Source: an uncultured Acidimicrobiia bacterium
GTDB taxonomy: Bacteria > Actinomycetota > Acidimicrobiia > Acidimicrobiales > CAIXPF01
Direction: 5' to 3'
Assembly (NCBI GenBank): GCA_903921205.1
Contig: CAIXPF010000190.1
Coordinates: 1 to 39,433 of the forward strand
Length of the DNA stretch: 39,433 nt
Shown here piece after piece: positions 7,973 to 15,865 of the stretch. Position 1 is the first letter of the stretch. Every line of letters begins with the position of its first letter. Position numbers and translations under genes: made by a program. The notes beneath the pieces were generated by a model, which had not been told where the DNA came from, searched no databases, and saw nothing but the letters and a program-made list of their open reading frames with translations.

Positions 7973-8902
7973 TCAGGGGCGGAGCTCGGTGATCATGTCG
8001 TCGATCATGCGGTCGAGGTCGTAGCCGGGCGACCAGCCCCATTCCTCGCGGGCGTAGCGGTCGTCGATGCGCAGGGCCCGGGCCTTGCCCGCCTGGGGAT
8101 CGAAGGTGATCGTCGCCCCGGGCACCTTGGCCCGTACCGCCTCGGCGATCTCGCCGGCGTCGGGACGCGGCGGCAGCCCGTCGACGAGGTAGTTGATGGT
8201 CCGGATCGACTCGACCGGCGCCGCGGCGAGGTCGATGGCGGCCCGGGCGGCGTCCTTGAAGTAGAGCACCGGGATGATGGCCTCCGGCTTGACCCACACC
8301 TCGAAGGGCTCGCCGAGGATGGGCTTCTCGATCATCCAGCTCGTGTATTGGGCCAGGCTCCAGGTGGTCACCCCGGGGCCGATGATCGACGGGTAGCGCA
8401 CGCTGCGGAAGTCGAAGCCGTAACGGGTCCGGTAGTAGGCGCCCAGGTTCTCGCCGAGCACCTTGGACACGCCGTAGACGGTGTTGGGACGCTGCAGGGA
8501 CCGGTCGTCGACCGGGCTGCCGTCGAGGTCCCGCCCGTAGGTGCCGATCGAGGAGGCGAAGATCATCTGCTCGGTGCCGGCCACCCGGGCGGCCTCGATC
8601 AGCTTGATGAACCCCCAGGCGTTGGCCTGCAGCAGGGCCGGGGGATCCTGCTCGCCGGGGCCGGTCAGCATGGCGCCGAAATGGAAGATGCGTCGGGGTG
8701 CGAGGTCACGGACCAGCTGCTCGGTCGCCTCGACGTCGGTCAGGTCGAGGCGGACCAGGTCGATCCGCCCGGCGAGGTCGGACAGGCGGCCGAGGTCGGT
8801 GGAACGCTGGGCAACGGTGATCGGGCCCTCACCGGCCTCGATCAGCATCCGGACGATCTCGGCGCCGATGAACCCGGTGCCGCCAGTGACGAGTGTGCTC
8901 AT
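7973..8902 (-). CDS. NAD-dependent epimerase/dehydratase (extended SDR)
   Basis: This 309-residue protein opens with the NAD-binding MSTLVTGGTGFIG (glycines 7, 8, 10 and 13). Catalytic SS is at about 117-118 (FASSIGTYG), and Tyr143 and Lys147 are in TVYGVSKVLGE. FHFGAMLTGPGEQDP and RYPSIIGPG are typical of extended SDRs related to UDP-glucose 4-epimerase and L-threonine dehydrogenase. The substrate, a nucleotide sugar or a small acid, is not determinable. The upstream part of the frame to 9007 is Arg/Pro-rich and unlike the family, so the ATG at 8902 is the start. It has a leaderless-type TAGGCT box 8 nt upstream. Confidence 0.87.
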   Translation of the reverse strand: MSTLVTGGTGFIGAEIVRMLIEAGEGPITVAQRSTDLGRLSDLAGRIDLVRLDLTDVEATEQLVRDLAPRRIFHFGAMLTGPGEQDPPALLQANAWGFIKLIEAARVAGTEQMIFASSIGTYGRDLDGSPVDDRSLQRPNTVYGVSKVLGENLGAYYRTRYGFDFRSVRYPSIIGPGVTTWSLAQYTSWMIEKPILGEPFEVWVKPEAIIPVLYFKDAARAAIDLAAAPVESIRTINYLVDGLPPRPDAGEIAEAVRAKVPGATITFDPQAGKARALRIDDRYAREEWGWSPGYDLDRMIDDMITELRP

Positions 8903-8910
8903 AGAGCCAG

Positions 8911-8916
8911 AGCCTA
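8911..8916 (-). promoter_or_regulatory. Leaderless -10 box of the epimerase gene
   Basis: TAGGCT on the minus strand lies 8 nt before the ATG at 8902, with no ribosome site in the short gap. Confidence 0.5.
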
Positions 8917-9051
8917 CGGCCGCGGGCCGCGCCCGGGTGGTGCGGTGCCCTGCGGCGGGGCGTGACCTGTCGTTGGGCCCTAGGAGCCATCGTCGCGACG
9001 CGACCATGCTGCAGCGAGTGCCCGATGCGGCATCTGCGTGAGGAGCGTCCG

Positions 9052-9324
9052 ATGACTGCCACCCTGGTTGTACGCCATGTCGTTGCCGACTACGCCACCT
9101 GGCGACCGGCCTTCGAGTCTGCTGCGGAGCTTCGCCGTACCTACGGGTGTACCGCGGGAAAGGTGATGCGTGACCCCGACAACCCCAGCGACCTGGCGAT
9201 CACCCACGAGTTCCCGTCCGTGGGTCAGGCCAGGGCGTTCGTCGCCGACCCCGGGTTGCGCATGGCGATGACCGACGGCGGGGTGATGGGCAGCCCACGG
9301 ATCGAGATCTTCGAGAATCTCTGA
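9052..9324 (+). CDS. Small ABM-like (dimeric alpha/beta barrel) protein
   Basis: This 90-residue protein begins MTATLVVRHVVADYATWRPA. The pattern is a short beta strand, then Tyr-x-x-Trp, a helix (FESAAELRRTYGC), and strands with VMRDPDNPSDLAITHEF, ending SPRIEIFENL. It matches antibiotic-biosynthesis-monooxygenase-like or cyclase-like ferredoxin-fold proteins that work as homodimers. Catalytic function is uncertain. The ATG at 9052 has GAGGAG 8 nt upstream, which excludes the longer frame from 8962. It stands alone, divergent from the epimerase gene with about 150 nt between them. Confidence 0.75.
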   Translation: MTATLVVRHVVADYATWRPAFESAAELRRTYGCTAGKVMRDPDNPSDLAITHEFPSVGQARAFVADPGLRMAMTDGGVMGSPRIEIFENL

Positions 9325-9341
9325 ACGCCGCCTGGCCATAC

Positions 9342-9357
9342 CATGCCGAATAGTACG
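9342..9357. promoter_or_regulatory. Operator-like 16-mer (weak family member)
   Basis: CATGCC-GAAT-AGTACG resembles the CATACC-N4-GGTATG sites at about 15.8, 20.2 and 22.4 kb. It is preceded by an exact half-site, CATACC, at 9337-9342. Confidence 0.35.
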
Positions 9358-9425
9358 GCAAGGATGGCTCGGCGAGGGACGGCCCGAGGCCGGGCGGGCG
9401 AGGCCATGACACTCCCCGCGCGGAC

Positions 9426-9441
9426 CATACCGACACGGATG
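9426..9441. promoter_or_regulatory. Operator-like 16-mer (weak family member)
   Basis: CATACC-GACA-CGGATG keeps the left half exactly and four of six right-half positions. It lies 84 bp after the first site in this gap. Confidence 0.3.
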
Positions 9442-9578
9442 TCGGCCGGGCCGTCGTTGCGGCCGGGGAAGGCGATCGCGGCGGCCTTCGGGCCGCCGGA
9501 GGGAGTGCGGGCCGTGGCGGAGCGGTTCGACCCCTCGGTCGACGCCTTCCCCGGTCGCCCCATTCGGCGGGAACCGAA

Positions 9579-9612
9579 CGGAACACCCGGCCCCATCGGG
9601 CCGGGTGTTCCG
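9579..9612. terminator. 15-bp perfect hairpin, tetraloop
   Basis: The arms 9579-9593 and 9598-9612 are perfectly complementary around the loop CATC. The 3' arm abuts a perfect palindrome, CGCGTCCGGACGCG (9611-9624). There is no T-tract. It could terminate transcription from either side or be part of a structured RNA. Confidence 0.55.
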
Positions 9613-9834
9613 CGTCCGGACGCGCTGCCCTGCCCGAGCGGCCTCGGAGCGGCGCTTGGCATCGCAGCATCGCGCTCGGGCGGCTTGATGGCGAACGTCG
9701 GCACGATGACCAAGTCGCTGCATTGCGGCCACGCCGTCGCTTCGACCGGTTGGACGCCGCCGGCATCGCCGCGTTGCTCGCGGCGACCGTGCCGGTGACC
9801 CCGGATCACTGATCGGGCCGGGTCGGGCGGCGGG

Positions 9835-10779
9835 TCAGGCCGGGCCGACGCCGGGTACGCACCCGGCGGTGTTGAGGTACATGGCGTACAGGCCGGTCGT
9901 GGCGCAGATGTAGAGCCGGTTGCGCTTGAGGCCGCCGAACTCGACGTTGGCCACCACCTCGGGCAGGTGGATCTTGCCGAGCAGCGTGCCGTCCGGCGCG
10001 AAGCAGTGGACGCCATCGCCCGCAGAGCTCCACACGTTGCCCGCACGGTCCACCCGGAAGCCGTCGAAGACGCCGTTGTCACAGGTGGCGAAGGTGGTGT
10101 AGGCAAAGGGGCCACCGGCTGTGGTGCGTCCGTCGGCGGCGACGGGGTACGCCCGGATGTCCGGCGGGCAGGCCCGGCCGACGTGGGACACGCCGGTGTC
10201 CGCGACGTACAGGATCGACTCGTCGGGCGAGAACGCCAGCCCGTTGGGCCGCACCATGTCGGTGATCACCGCGGCGATCGAGCCGTCGGGGTCGATGCGG
10301 TAGACGTTGGAGGCGCCGATCTCGGACTCGGCCCGGTCGCCCTCGTAGTCGCTGTCGATGCCATAGGTCGGGTCGGTGAACCACACGCCGCCGTCGGAGT
10401 GCACCACGACGTCGTTCGGCGAGTTCAGCCGCTTGCCCTCGAAGCGGTCGGCGAGCACCTCGCGTCGTCCGTCGTGGCCGATGCGGCTCACGGCGCGGCC
10501 CCGGTGCTCGCAGGACACGACCCGGCCCTCGAGGTCGAGGCAATGGCCGTTCTGGTTCAACGCCGGCTGCTCGAAGACGTGGACCGTGCCGGACAGCTCG
10601 TCGTAGCGCAGGGTCCGGTCGTTGGGGATGTCGGAGAACAGCAGGTACCGCCCGGCCGGGTGGTACGCCGGGCCCTCGGTCCAACGGGCACCACTCCACA
10701 GGTGATCGATGTGGGCGTTGTGGATCACCAAGGCGTAGAAGCGCTTGTCGAGCACCTCGATGGCGGGGTCCAGGGCCAT
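9835..10779 (-). CDS. SMP-30/gluconolactonase-type lactonase
   Basis: This 314-residue six-bladed beta-propeller protein has the metal ligands of the SMP-30 family: Glu in RWTEGPAYHP, Asn in RLNSPNDVVVHSDGGVWFTDPTYG (inner part), and Asp in FSPDESILYVADTG. PDGTLLGKIHLPEVVANVEFGG matches the final blade. Members hydrolyse sugar lactones or other lactones with a divalent metal. The ATG at 10779 has GAGGAG about 9 nt upstream; the longer frame to 10833 runs through an octamer repeat and is rejected. It is transcribed alone, divergent from the ketoacyl synthase gene. Confidence 0.88.
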   Translation of the reverse strand: MALDPAIEVLDKRFYALVIHNAHIDHLWSGARWTEGPAYHPAGRYLLFSDIPNDRTLRYDELSGTVHVFEQPALNQNGHCLDLEGRVVSCEHRGRAVSRIGHDGRREVLADRFEGKRLNSPNDVVVHSDGGVWFTDPTYGIDSDYEGDRAESEIGASNVYRIDPDGSIAAVITDMVRPNGLAFSPDESILYVADTGVSHVGRACPPDIRAYPVAADGRTTAGGPFAYTTFATCDNGVFDGFRVDRAGNVWSSAGDGVHCFAPDGTLLGKIHLPEVVANVEFGGLKRNRLYICATTGLYAMYLNTAGCVPGVGPA

Positions 10780-10792
10780 GGCCGGTTCTCCT

Positions 10793-10824
10793 CGTGCGGT
10801 CGTGCGGTCGTGCGGTCGTGCGCT
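10793..10824. repeat. Octamer tandem repeat (cgtgcggt x4)
   Basis: Three exact copies and one imperfect copy of cgtgcggt lie just upstream of the SMP-30 start, in the divergent promoter region. Copy number could vary by slippage and change promoter spacing. Confidence 0.75.
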
Positions 10825-10959
10825 CGGCGGCACCGGCGGGGTGCCCCGGCGGCGCAGCGTAGGTCAGCGACGGTGCCGCACGAGCGGTGTCACTGGTCGT
10901 CGGCCCGGCACGCCACTACGTTGACCGACGGGGCCCGCAGCGGGCCGGGGGAGATGGTC

Positions 10960-12228
10960 ATGCGCGTCGCGATCACGGGTATGGGGGCGGTGTGCCCGAT
11001 CGGGTTGTCGGCAGGCGAACTCGCCGATGGTCTGCTCGAGGGTCGGTGCGGGGTCCGCCAGGCACCGTGGGCCGACCCGAACGATCCGGTCCCGAACTTC
11101 TACGGCGCCGTCGACGACCGCTTCGACCCCCGCCACTGGATGGACGAGCGGGTGATCGATGGCTGTGATCCCTTCGCCTGGTTCTCCATCGCCGCCAGTG
11201 AGCAGGCGCTGATGCAGTCGGGTCTGTTGGGCGGCCTCGACCCGCTGCGCACCGCGGTGGTGCACGGCACCTCGATGGGCGGGCTGAACTCGCTGATGGG
11301 GGCGCAGGCGGCCTACGACGCGCACGGTATGGCCGCGGTGTCACCCAAGACCATGATCAAGATCTGGTCGAACATGGCGGCGTCGCAGATCTGCATGCGC
11401 CATGCACTGCACGGCCCGTCGCTCACCGTGTCGACGGCCTGTGCGTCCTCGCTCGACGCGTTGGGGACCGCTGCCCGGTTCCTCGAGGCCGGGGTGTGCG
11501 ACGTGGCGTTGGTGGGTGCGACCGAGGGCGGCTACCCGACGCCCGGTTACCGCAGCGACCCGCCCTTCGAGCCGGTCACCCAGGCCGCCGGCAGGGGCTA
11601 CGGCATGTCGACCCCGTCCGCCGATCCCCGCCGGGCCATGCTGCCCTTCGCCGCGGACCGTTCGGGGATCGTGTCCGGCGACGGCTCGGTGTGGTTCGTG
11701 CTCGAGTCCGAGTCCCATGCCCGGGCCCGTGGTGCCGACGTGCTGGCCTGGCTGCGGGGCCACGGCACCCTGTCGGACTCCCACCATCCGTCCTCGCCCG
11801 AGCCGAACGGCATCTGGGAGGCCCGGGCCATGGAGTTGGCCCAGGCCGACGCCGGGGTGAGCGCCGCCGAGGTGCAGGCCCTCGTCGCCCATGCCACCGG
11901 CACCCCCAAGGGCGACACCGCCGAGATCCGGGCCATCAACCGGGTGTTCGTCGACGATGCCGGCCGTGACGACGTCCTGGTCACGGCATGCAAGGGCCAC
12001 ACGGCGCACACCGGCGCCTCGGCCGGCGGGGTCAACCTGGTGGCGATCATCGATGCCATGCACCGGGGCCGGCTCGCCAACATCAACGGCACCACCGTCG
12101 CCGACCCCGAGATCCGCTTCGACGCCGTGCTGCACGAACCCCGCACCGTCGACCTCGAGATCGCCCAGATCAACGCCTTCGGGTTCGGTGGGCAGAACGC
12201 CTCGATCATCGTCACCCGCGAGCGTTGA
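10960..12228 (+). CDS. Stand-alone beta-ketoacyl synthase (KAS I/II type)
   Basis: This 422-residue protein has a complete thiolase-fold ketoacyl synthase. Cys161 is in TACASSLDA, His311 in VAHATGTPKGDTAEI, and Lys345/His350 in ACKGHTAHTGASAG, so the Cys-His-His triad and Lys are intact. N- and C-terminal landmarks are VAITGMGAVCPIG and NAFGFGGQNASIIV. FabF-like enzymes condense acyl-ACP with malonyl-ACP. No ACP, ketoreductase or malonyltransferase is nearby, so the acyl carrier and product are unknown. ATG 10960 is chosen because GGGGGAG lies 6 nt upstream; ATG 10954 is too close to that site. TACGTT (10917-10922) is a candidate -10, and a short GC hairpin (10932-10946) precedes the ribosome site. 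Confidence 0.88.
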   Translation: MRVAITGMGAVCPIGLSAGELADGLLEGRCGVRQAPWADPNDPVPNFYGAVDDRFDPRHWMDERVIDGCDPFAWFSIAASEQALMQSGLLGGLDPLRTAVVHGTSMGGLNSLMGAQAAYDAHGMAAVSPKTMIKIWSNMAASQICMRHALHGPSLTVSTACASSLDALGTAARFLEAGVCDVALVGATEGGYPTPGYRSDPPFEPVTQAAGRGYGMSTPSADPRRAMLPFAADRSGIVSGDGSVWFVLESESHARARGADVLAWLRGHGTLSDSHHPSSPEPNGIWEARAMELAQADAGVSAAEVQALVAHATGTPKGDTAEIRAINRVFVDDAGRDDVLVTACKGHTAHTGASAGGVNLVAIIDAMHRGRLANINGTTVADPEIRFDAVLHEPRTVDLEIAQINAFGFGGQNASIIVTRER

Positions 12229-12268
12229 CCGGCGGCGTTGCAGGCCACGGCAGGTCCTGACCCACCGC

Positions 12269-12274
12269 TAGGAT
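12269..12274 (+). promoter_or_regulatory. Leaderless -10 box of the TauD-type gene
   Basis: TAGGAT lies 7 nt before the ATG at 12282, with no Shine-Dalgarno sequence. The gene therefore has its own promoter although it follows the ketoacyl synthase by only 53 nt. Confidence 0.6.
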
Positions 12275-12281
12275 CTCGGCC

Positions 12282-13262
12282 ATGGGGGATTTGAGGATCA
12301 CGCCGCTCGAAGGCAAGACGTTCGGGGCCACGGTCACCGGCGTCGAGCTACGCACGCTCAGCAGCGAGGAGTTCGCGGCCATCCGTGCCGCCTTCCTCGA
12401 GTACGGCATGTTGGTGTTCCCGGGCCAGCACCTCGACGAGGCCGCCAGCGCCGACTTCGGCCGCCTCTGGGGTGAGCTCGAGTTCGGGGGCCAGGCGCTC
12501 GCCAACCAGCGCAAGCACAAGGACGGCAGCTACGGCGAGATCTACGACATCGAGAGCCAGCTGATGCGCACCAACGTGGGCAACGAGATCTGGCACACCG
12601 ACTCGACGTACAAGCCGCTCAGCAGCAAGTGCGCCATGTTGTCGGCGGTGATCGTCGTCGAGGAGGGCGGACAGACCGAGTTCGCCGACCAGCGGGCCGC
12701 CTACGCCGGGCTCGACGAGGCCACCAAGAAGCGCATCGCCGTGCTCAGCGCCTACCACTCGACCAACTACTCGCAGGCCAACGACATCGGCGACTTCCCG
12801 CAGTCCAACGGCGAGGGCGTCTACGGCACCGTCTACCACGGCGAGGCGTACCTGCGGCCGCTGGTGAAGATCCACCCCGAGACCGGTATCCCGAACCTGT
12901 TCGTGGGTCGTCATGCCTTCGGGATCCCCGGCTTGCCCCGTGACGAGAGCCGGGCCCTGTTGAAGTCGCTGATCGACTTCGTGGTGTCCGACGAGCGCCG
13001 GGTGTACCGCCAGGAGTGGACCCCCGGCGACACCGTGTTCTGGGACAACCGCTTCGTGCTGCACCGGGCCCGCCCCTACGACTACAGCAAGCCGCGCTAC
13101 ATGATCGGCACCCGGGTGGCCGGCGACCCGGCCACCGAGCTTGCCTACTACCCCGAGGATCCCCGGGCCGAGGCCGGCCGCGAGGCCCTCGCCGCCGAGC
13201 TGGAGATCCTGCGCAACGAGGTCAAGGACCGTCGCTACGGGGCGACCACCGCCGCTCGCTGA
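12282..13262 (+). CDS. TauD/TfdA-family Fe(II)/2-oxoglutarate dioxygenase
   Basis: This 326-residue protein has the iron-binding triad His105-x-Asp107 (EIWHTDSTY) and His261 (FVLHRARPYD), with Arg272 as the 2-oxoglutarate salt-bridge partner. The N-terminal segment ITPLEGKTFGATVTGVELR and AFLEYGMLVFPGQHL are typical of the family. Members cleave sulfonates, aryloxyalkanoates or taurine by hydroxylation. No sulfonate transporter is adjacent, so the substrate is open; an aryloxyalkanoate or similar ether acid is compatible. The TAGGAT box 7 nt before the ATG supports this start and a leaderless transcript. Confidence 0.88.
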   Translation: MGDLRITPLEGKTFGATVTGVELRTLSSEEFAAIRAAFLEYGMLVFPGQHLDEAASADFGRLWGELEFGGQALANQRKHKDGSYGEIYDIESQLMRTNVGNEIWHTDSTYKPLSSKCAMLSAVIVVEEGGQTEFADQRAAYAGLDEATKKRIAVLSAYHSTNYSQANDIGDFPQSNGEGVYGTVYHGEAYLRPLVKIHPETGIPNLFVGRHAFGIPGLPRDESRALLKSLIDFVVSDERRVYRQEWTPGDTVFWDNRFVLHRARPYDYSKPRYMIGTRVAGDPATELAYYPEDPRAEAGREALAAELEILRNEVKDRRYGATTAAR

Positions 13263-13288
13263 GCTGTGTGGGCGTTCGGTCGGCCCGT

Positions 13289-14278
13289 TCAGCGGTCCGG
13301 CCGGACTGCCGCATCCACCGCCGTCCGGGTGGGCAGCGACGGGACCGCACCGCGCACGGTGGTGGCCAGTGCCCCGGCGACGAGCGCGGTGGCAACGGCA
13401 TCGTGCAGGCTGCTGCCGGCGGCGAGCTCGGCGCACAAGGTCCCGCTGAAGGCGTCGCCGGCACCGACGGTGTCCACCGGGCTGACCGGGTGAGCGTCGA
13501 GTCGGCTGAGCGTCCCTGCCCGGGAAAGCTCCACGCCGTCGGCCCCGCGGGTGGTGATGACCGTGGCGACCCCCGCTGCGTGCAGCCGCGCCGTCCCGCC
13601 GATGGCATCGAGCTCGCCGGCGTTGGGGGTCAGCACGTCGACGCAGGCGAGTACCTCGTCCGGCAACGGGGCGGCCGGTGCCGGGTTGAGCACGACGAGC
13701 GCGCCGGCCTGTCGCGCCGCGGCGGTGACCGCAGCGACGGTCGCGAGGGGGATCTCGAGCTGCACCAGCACGACCCGGGCGGCCGGCAGGGTGTCGGCCA
13801 CCGTCGGGTCGAGCCGGGCATTGGCCCCCGGCACGACCACGATGCTGTTCTCGCCGCGTGTGTCGACCAGGACCATGGCCCGGCCGGTCGGCTCGTCCAC
13901 CACGGCCAGCCCACCGAGGTCGATGCCCTCGGCGTCGAGCACCTTCCGCAACGCCGCACCGGCCGGGTCGTCGCCGACACAGCCCACGAACGCCGTGCGG
14001 GCCCCCATCCGGGCGCACGCCACCGCCTGGTTGAGTCCCTTGCCGCCGGCGTGCTCGGCGTAGGTGGTGGCCCGCACGCTCTCGCCGGGCCGGGGCAGTT
14101 CGTCCACCGTGGCCACCAGGTCGAGGTTGGCGCTACCCACCACCACGACGTCGAACGCCCGCCCGTCGAGCCTGGCGGGCTCGGGTGTGGCGGGCTCGGG
14201 TGCGGCGGGCTCGGGTGTGGCGGGCTCGGGTGTGGTGGGCTCGGACCCGGTGGGTCCGGTCGGGTTCGGCTGGGTCAC
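13289..14278 (-). CDS. rbsK: Ribokinase-like PfkB sugar kinase
   Basis: This protein is up to 329 residues with a PfkB carbohydrate kinase domain. It has FDVVVVGSANLDLVATV (42-58), the first signature AGGKGLNQAVACARMGA (77-93), TPNAGEL, and DTVGAGDAFSGT with catalytic Asp275. The GGKGxNQA and NPAPA motifs point to ribokinase over fructokinase, though the sugar is inferred. The first 40 residues are a Pro/Glu/Ala/Thr repeat not found in ordinary ribokinases. They are encoded by a 15-bp DNA repeat and start at a GTG without a clear ribosome site, so translation may begin nearer Val45. It sits 57 nt downstream of the VOC gene and faces the TauD-type gene. Confidence 0.82.
   Translation of the reverse strand: MTQPNPTGPTGSEPTTPEPATPEPAAPEPATPEPARLDGRAFDVVVVGSANLDLVATVDELPRPGESVRATTYAEHAGGKGLNQAVACARMGARTAFVGCVGDDPAGAALRKVLDAEGIDLGGLAVVDEPTGRAMVLVDTRGENSIVVVPGANARLDPTVADTLPAARVVLVQLEIPLATVAAVTAAARQAGALVVLNPAPAAPLPDEVLACVDVLTPNAGELDAIGGTARLHAAGVATVITTRGADGVELSRAGTLSRLDAHPVSPVDTVGAGDAFSGTLCAELAAGSSLHDAVATALVAGALATTVRGAVPSLPTRTAVDAAVRPDR
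14174..14248. repeat. Tandem 15-bp repeat in the ribokinase N-terminus
   Basis: Four near-exact copies of ggcgggctcgggtgt (14174, 14189, 14204, 14219) and one diverged copy (14234) encode PEPAT/PEPAA repeats on the minus strand. This is the DNA basis of the odd N-terminal extension. Confidence 0.8.
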
Positions 14279-14335
14279 GGCAGGTCGGGGCGCGGTCGGA
14301 GTGGGTCGAGGCGGTCGGTCGGTCGGCAGGCCGGC

Positions 14336-14752
14336 TCAGTCGACGGTGAGCAGCTCGAGAAGGTTGCCGTCGGGGTCGTTGAAGTACACCGACGTGGCCT
14401 TGGCGTTGTTGGAGGCCAGCCGGAACACCGGCCCCTCGACGATGGGCACCCCGTGGCCTTCGAGCAGTTCGATCGCCTCGCTGATGGGGCCTTCCCAGCG
14501 GAAGCAGAAGTCCTCCGAGCCGGGCAGCGGCGTACCGGCCACCAGATGGCGGGGAAGCAGGGCATCACGCACCGGGTCGTGGACGTTGATCCGGTTGGCG
14601 CCGACCTGCAAGGTGTAGACGGGGATCTTCCCGGCCCGCCACTGGTCCTCGTAGAGCACCTCGGCGCCGAGCACGTCCCGGTAGAACGCCATCGTCTTCT
14701 CGGGGTCGGCTGCGGTGATGGCCAGGTGGTCGAATCCGGCAATGCGTCCCAT
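14336..14752 (-). CDS. VOC-family (glyoxalase/dioxygenase-fold) protein
   Basis: This 138-residue protein has a paired beta-alpha-beta-beta-beta fold. The first half opens IAGFDHLAITAADPEKTMAF with metal-binding His9, and FYRDVLGAEVLYEDQW. The second half ends SVYFNDPDGNLLELLTV with the C-terminal Glu ligand. This is typical of vicinal-oxygen-chelate enzymes such as glyoxalase I, fosfomycin-resistance-like proteins and extradiol dioxygenase relatives. The ATG at 14752 follows GAGGAGG with good spacing, which rejects the 812-codon overlapping frame. It likely forms a two-gene transcript with the ribokinase-like gene and is divergent from an alpha/beta hydrolase gene. Confidence 0.85.
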   Translation of the reverse strand: MGRIAGFDHLAITAADPEKTMAFYRDVLGAEVLYEDQWRAGKIPVYTLQVGANRINVHDPVRDALLPRHLVAGTPLPGSEDFCFRWEGPISEAIELLEGHGVPIVEGPVFRLASNNAKATSVYFNDPDGNLLELLTVD

Positions 14753-14890
14753 GGGTCCTCCTCGTTCGCAACCCGTCCACGGTGCCGGGCGCCCGCCCAT
14801 CCTGGCACGACGACCGACCACGGCGCGGCCCGGCGCGCGGCGTGGTGGCGGTGCGCGAGGCTGTGACGGTTCGGAGCGACAGGAGTCGAC

Positions 14891-15751
14891 ATGCGCAGTG
14901 ACGTTCGCATCCCCACCGGTGACGGTGTGGAGCTCGCCGGTTGGTCGTATCAACCACAGGGGCCGGGACCGCATCCCGCGGTGGTGCTCAGCCACGGGTT
15001 CTCGGCGCTGAAGGTGATGGGCCTCGACCCGGTGGCCCGGGCCCTCGCCGAGGCCGGGTTCGTGGCCGTGGCCTACGACCATCGCAACTACGGAACCAGC
15101 GGCGGCTCGGTCCGCCACGAGAGCGACCCGTGGCAGCAGGTGCACGACCTGCGCGACGTGATCACCTGGGTGGCCGCTCGGGACGACGTCGATGCGTCCC
15201 GTATCGGTCTGTGGGGGACCAGCTACGCCGGTGGTCACGTGCTGACGGCCACCGCGCTCGACCGGCGGGTCGCGGCGGTGGTGTCCCAGGTGCCGCTGGT
15301 GCGCGGCAACGCCACCTACGAGGCCTGGGTGCCGGAGCGGGCCCGCGAGCGTTTCGCCGCCCGCCTCGACGAAGACCGTGCCGCCCGGGCCCGTGGTGAG
15401 GCCCCGCAGACGGTGAAAGCTGCGACCCCCGGCAGCGAGACCGAGGAATGGGTGCTGGCCACCGACGACGGGACCTATGCCAACGAGGTCACGCTGCGCA
15501 GCTTCGAGCTGTTGCGGGAGTACGAGCCGGAGGCGTTCATCGCCCGTATCGCCCCGACCCCGCTGCTGATGGTGATCGCCACCAACGACACCCAGACCCC
15601 CACCGCTTGGCAGCGTGAGGCCTTCGCCCTGGCCGGCGAACCGAAGCAGCTGGTCGAGCTCGACTGCCGCCACTACGACCCGTACCTGTCGTTCCTGGAG
15701 CCGGCGGTCGATGCCGCCCGCAGTTGGTTCGTGACCCATCTCCGGCCCTGA
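14891..15751 (+). CDS. Alpha/beta hydrolase (dienelactone/acyl-peptidase-like)
   Basis: This 286-residue protein has an alpha/beta-hydrolase fold: oxyanion region VVLSHGFSALKVMG, nucleophile elbow GLWGTSYAGGH with Ser111, acid Asp in LLMVIATNDTQTP, and catalytic His in ELDCRHYDPY. The opening RIPTGDGVELAGW and the AYDHRNYGTSGG turn resemble small Xaa-Pro-peptidase or dienelactone-hydrolase-like esterases. It is cytoplasmic, with no signal peptide. The ATG has AGGAG 7 nt upstream. It is the first of three same-strand hydrolase genes (to 18651), which suggests joint use on ester or amide substrates. Confidence 0.85.
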   Translation: MRSDVRIPTGDGVELAGWSYQPQGPGPHPAVVLSHGFSALKVMGLDPVARALAEAGFVAVAYDHRNYGTSGGSVRHESDPWQQVHDLRDVITWVAARDDVDASRIGLWGTSYAGGHVLTATALDRRVAAVVSQVPLVRGNATYEAWVPERARERFAARLDEDRAARARGEAPQTVKAATPGSETEEWVLATDDGTYANEVTLRSFELLREYEPEAFIARIAPTPLLMVIATNDTQTPTAWQREAFALAGEPKQLVELDCRHYDPYLSFLEPAVDAARSWFVTHLRP

Positions 15752-15815
15752 GCACCCTGCCGGTCGCCGCAGCGTTCGAGCCGGGCCCGAACCTGCACGG
15801 CGAACGGTTCCACAC

Positions 15816-15852
15816 AATACTGAGTGGTACGGTGGACCTACCGAGTGGTACG
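15816..15852. promoter_or_regulatory. Two operator-like palindromes 21 bp apart
   Basis: AATACT-GAGT-GGTACG (15816-15831) and CCTACC-GAGT-GGTACG (15837-15852) are direct repeats sharing TAC[C/T]GAGTGGTACGG, spaced exactly 21 bp, or two helical turns. The second covers the expected -35 region of the leaderless promoter at 15866. A dimeric repressor binding side by side is the natural reading. Confidence 0.55.
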
Positions 15853-15865
15853 GGGCGGGGGCATC

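Larger units (their letters stand above)
9325..9834. other. 510-nt gap without a convincing gene; structured
   Basis: Both flanking genes end here. Open frames exist on both strands, but their translations are rich in Arg, Pro and Ser and cross a perfect hairpin, so I do not call a CDS. The least bad frame starts at ATG 9406 on the plus strand (130 codons). Visible structure is two operator-like sites (9342-9357, 9426-9441), a 15-bp perfect hairpin (9579-9612) and an adjoining 14-bp perfect palindrome (9611-9624). An unannotated short RNA or small gene is possible. Confidence 0.5.

Noticed and set aside
9523-9540. tRNA T-loop-like GGTTCGACC
   Set aside because: No acceptor stem, anticodon arm or CCA-side match can be folded around it.
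9343-9798. Plus-strand frame in the 510-nt gap
   Set aside because: Runs through a perfect 15-bp hairpin and palindrome, no family features and a weak ribosome site. Left as an open possibility in the gap entry, not called.
13295-13306. GTCCGGCCGGAC palindrome as terminator
   Set aside because: Lies inside the end of the ribokinase coding sequence, has no loop and is short for this GC content.
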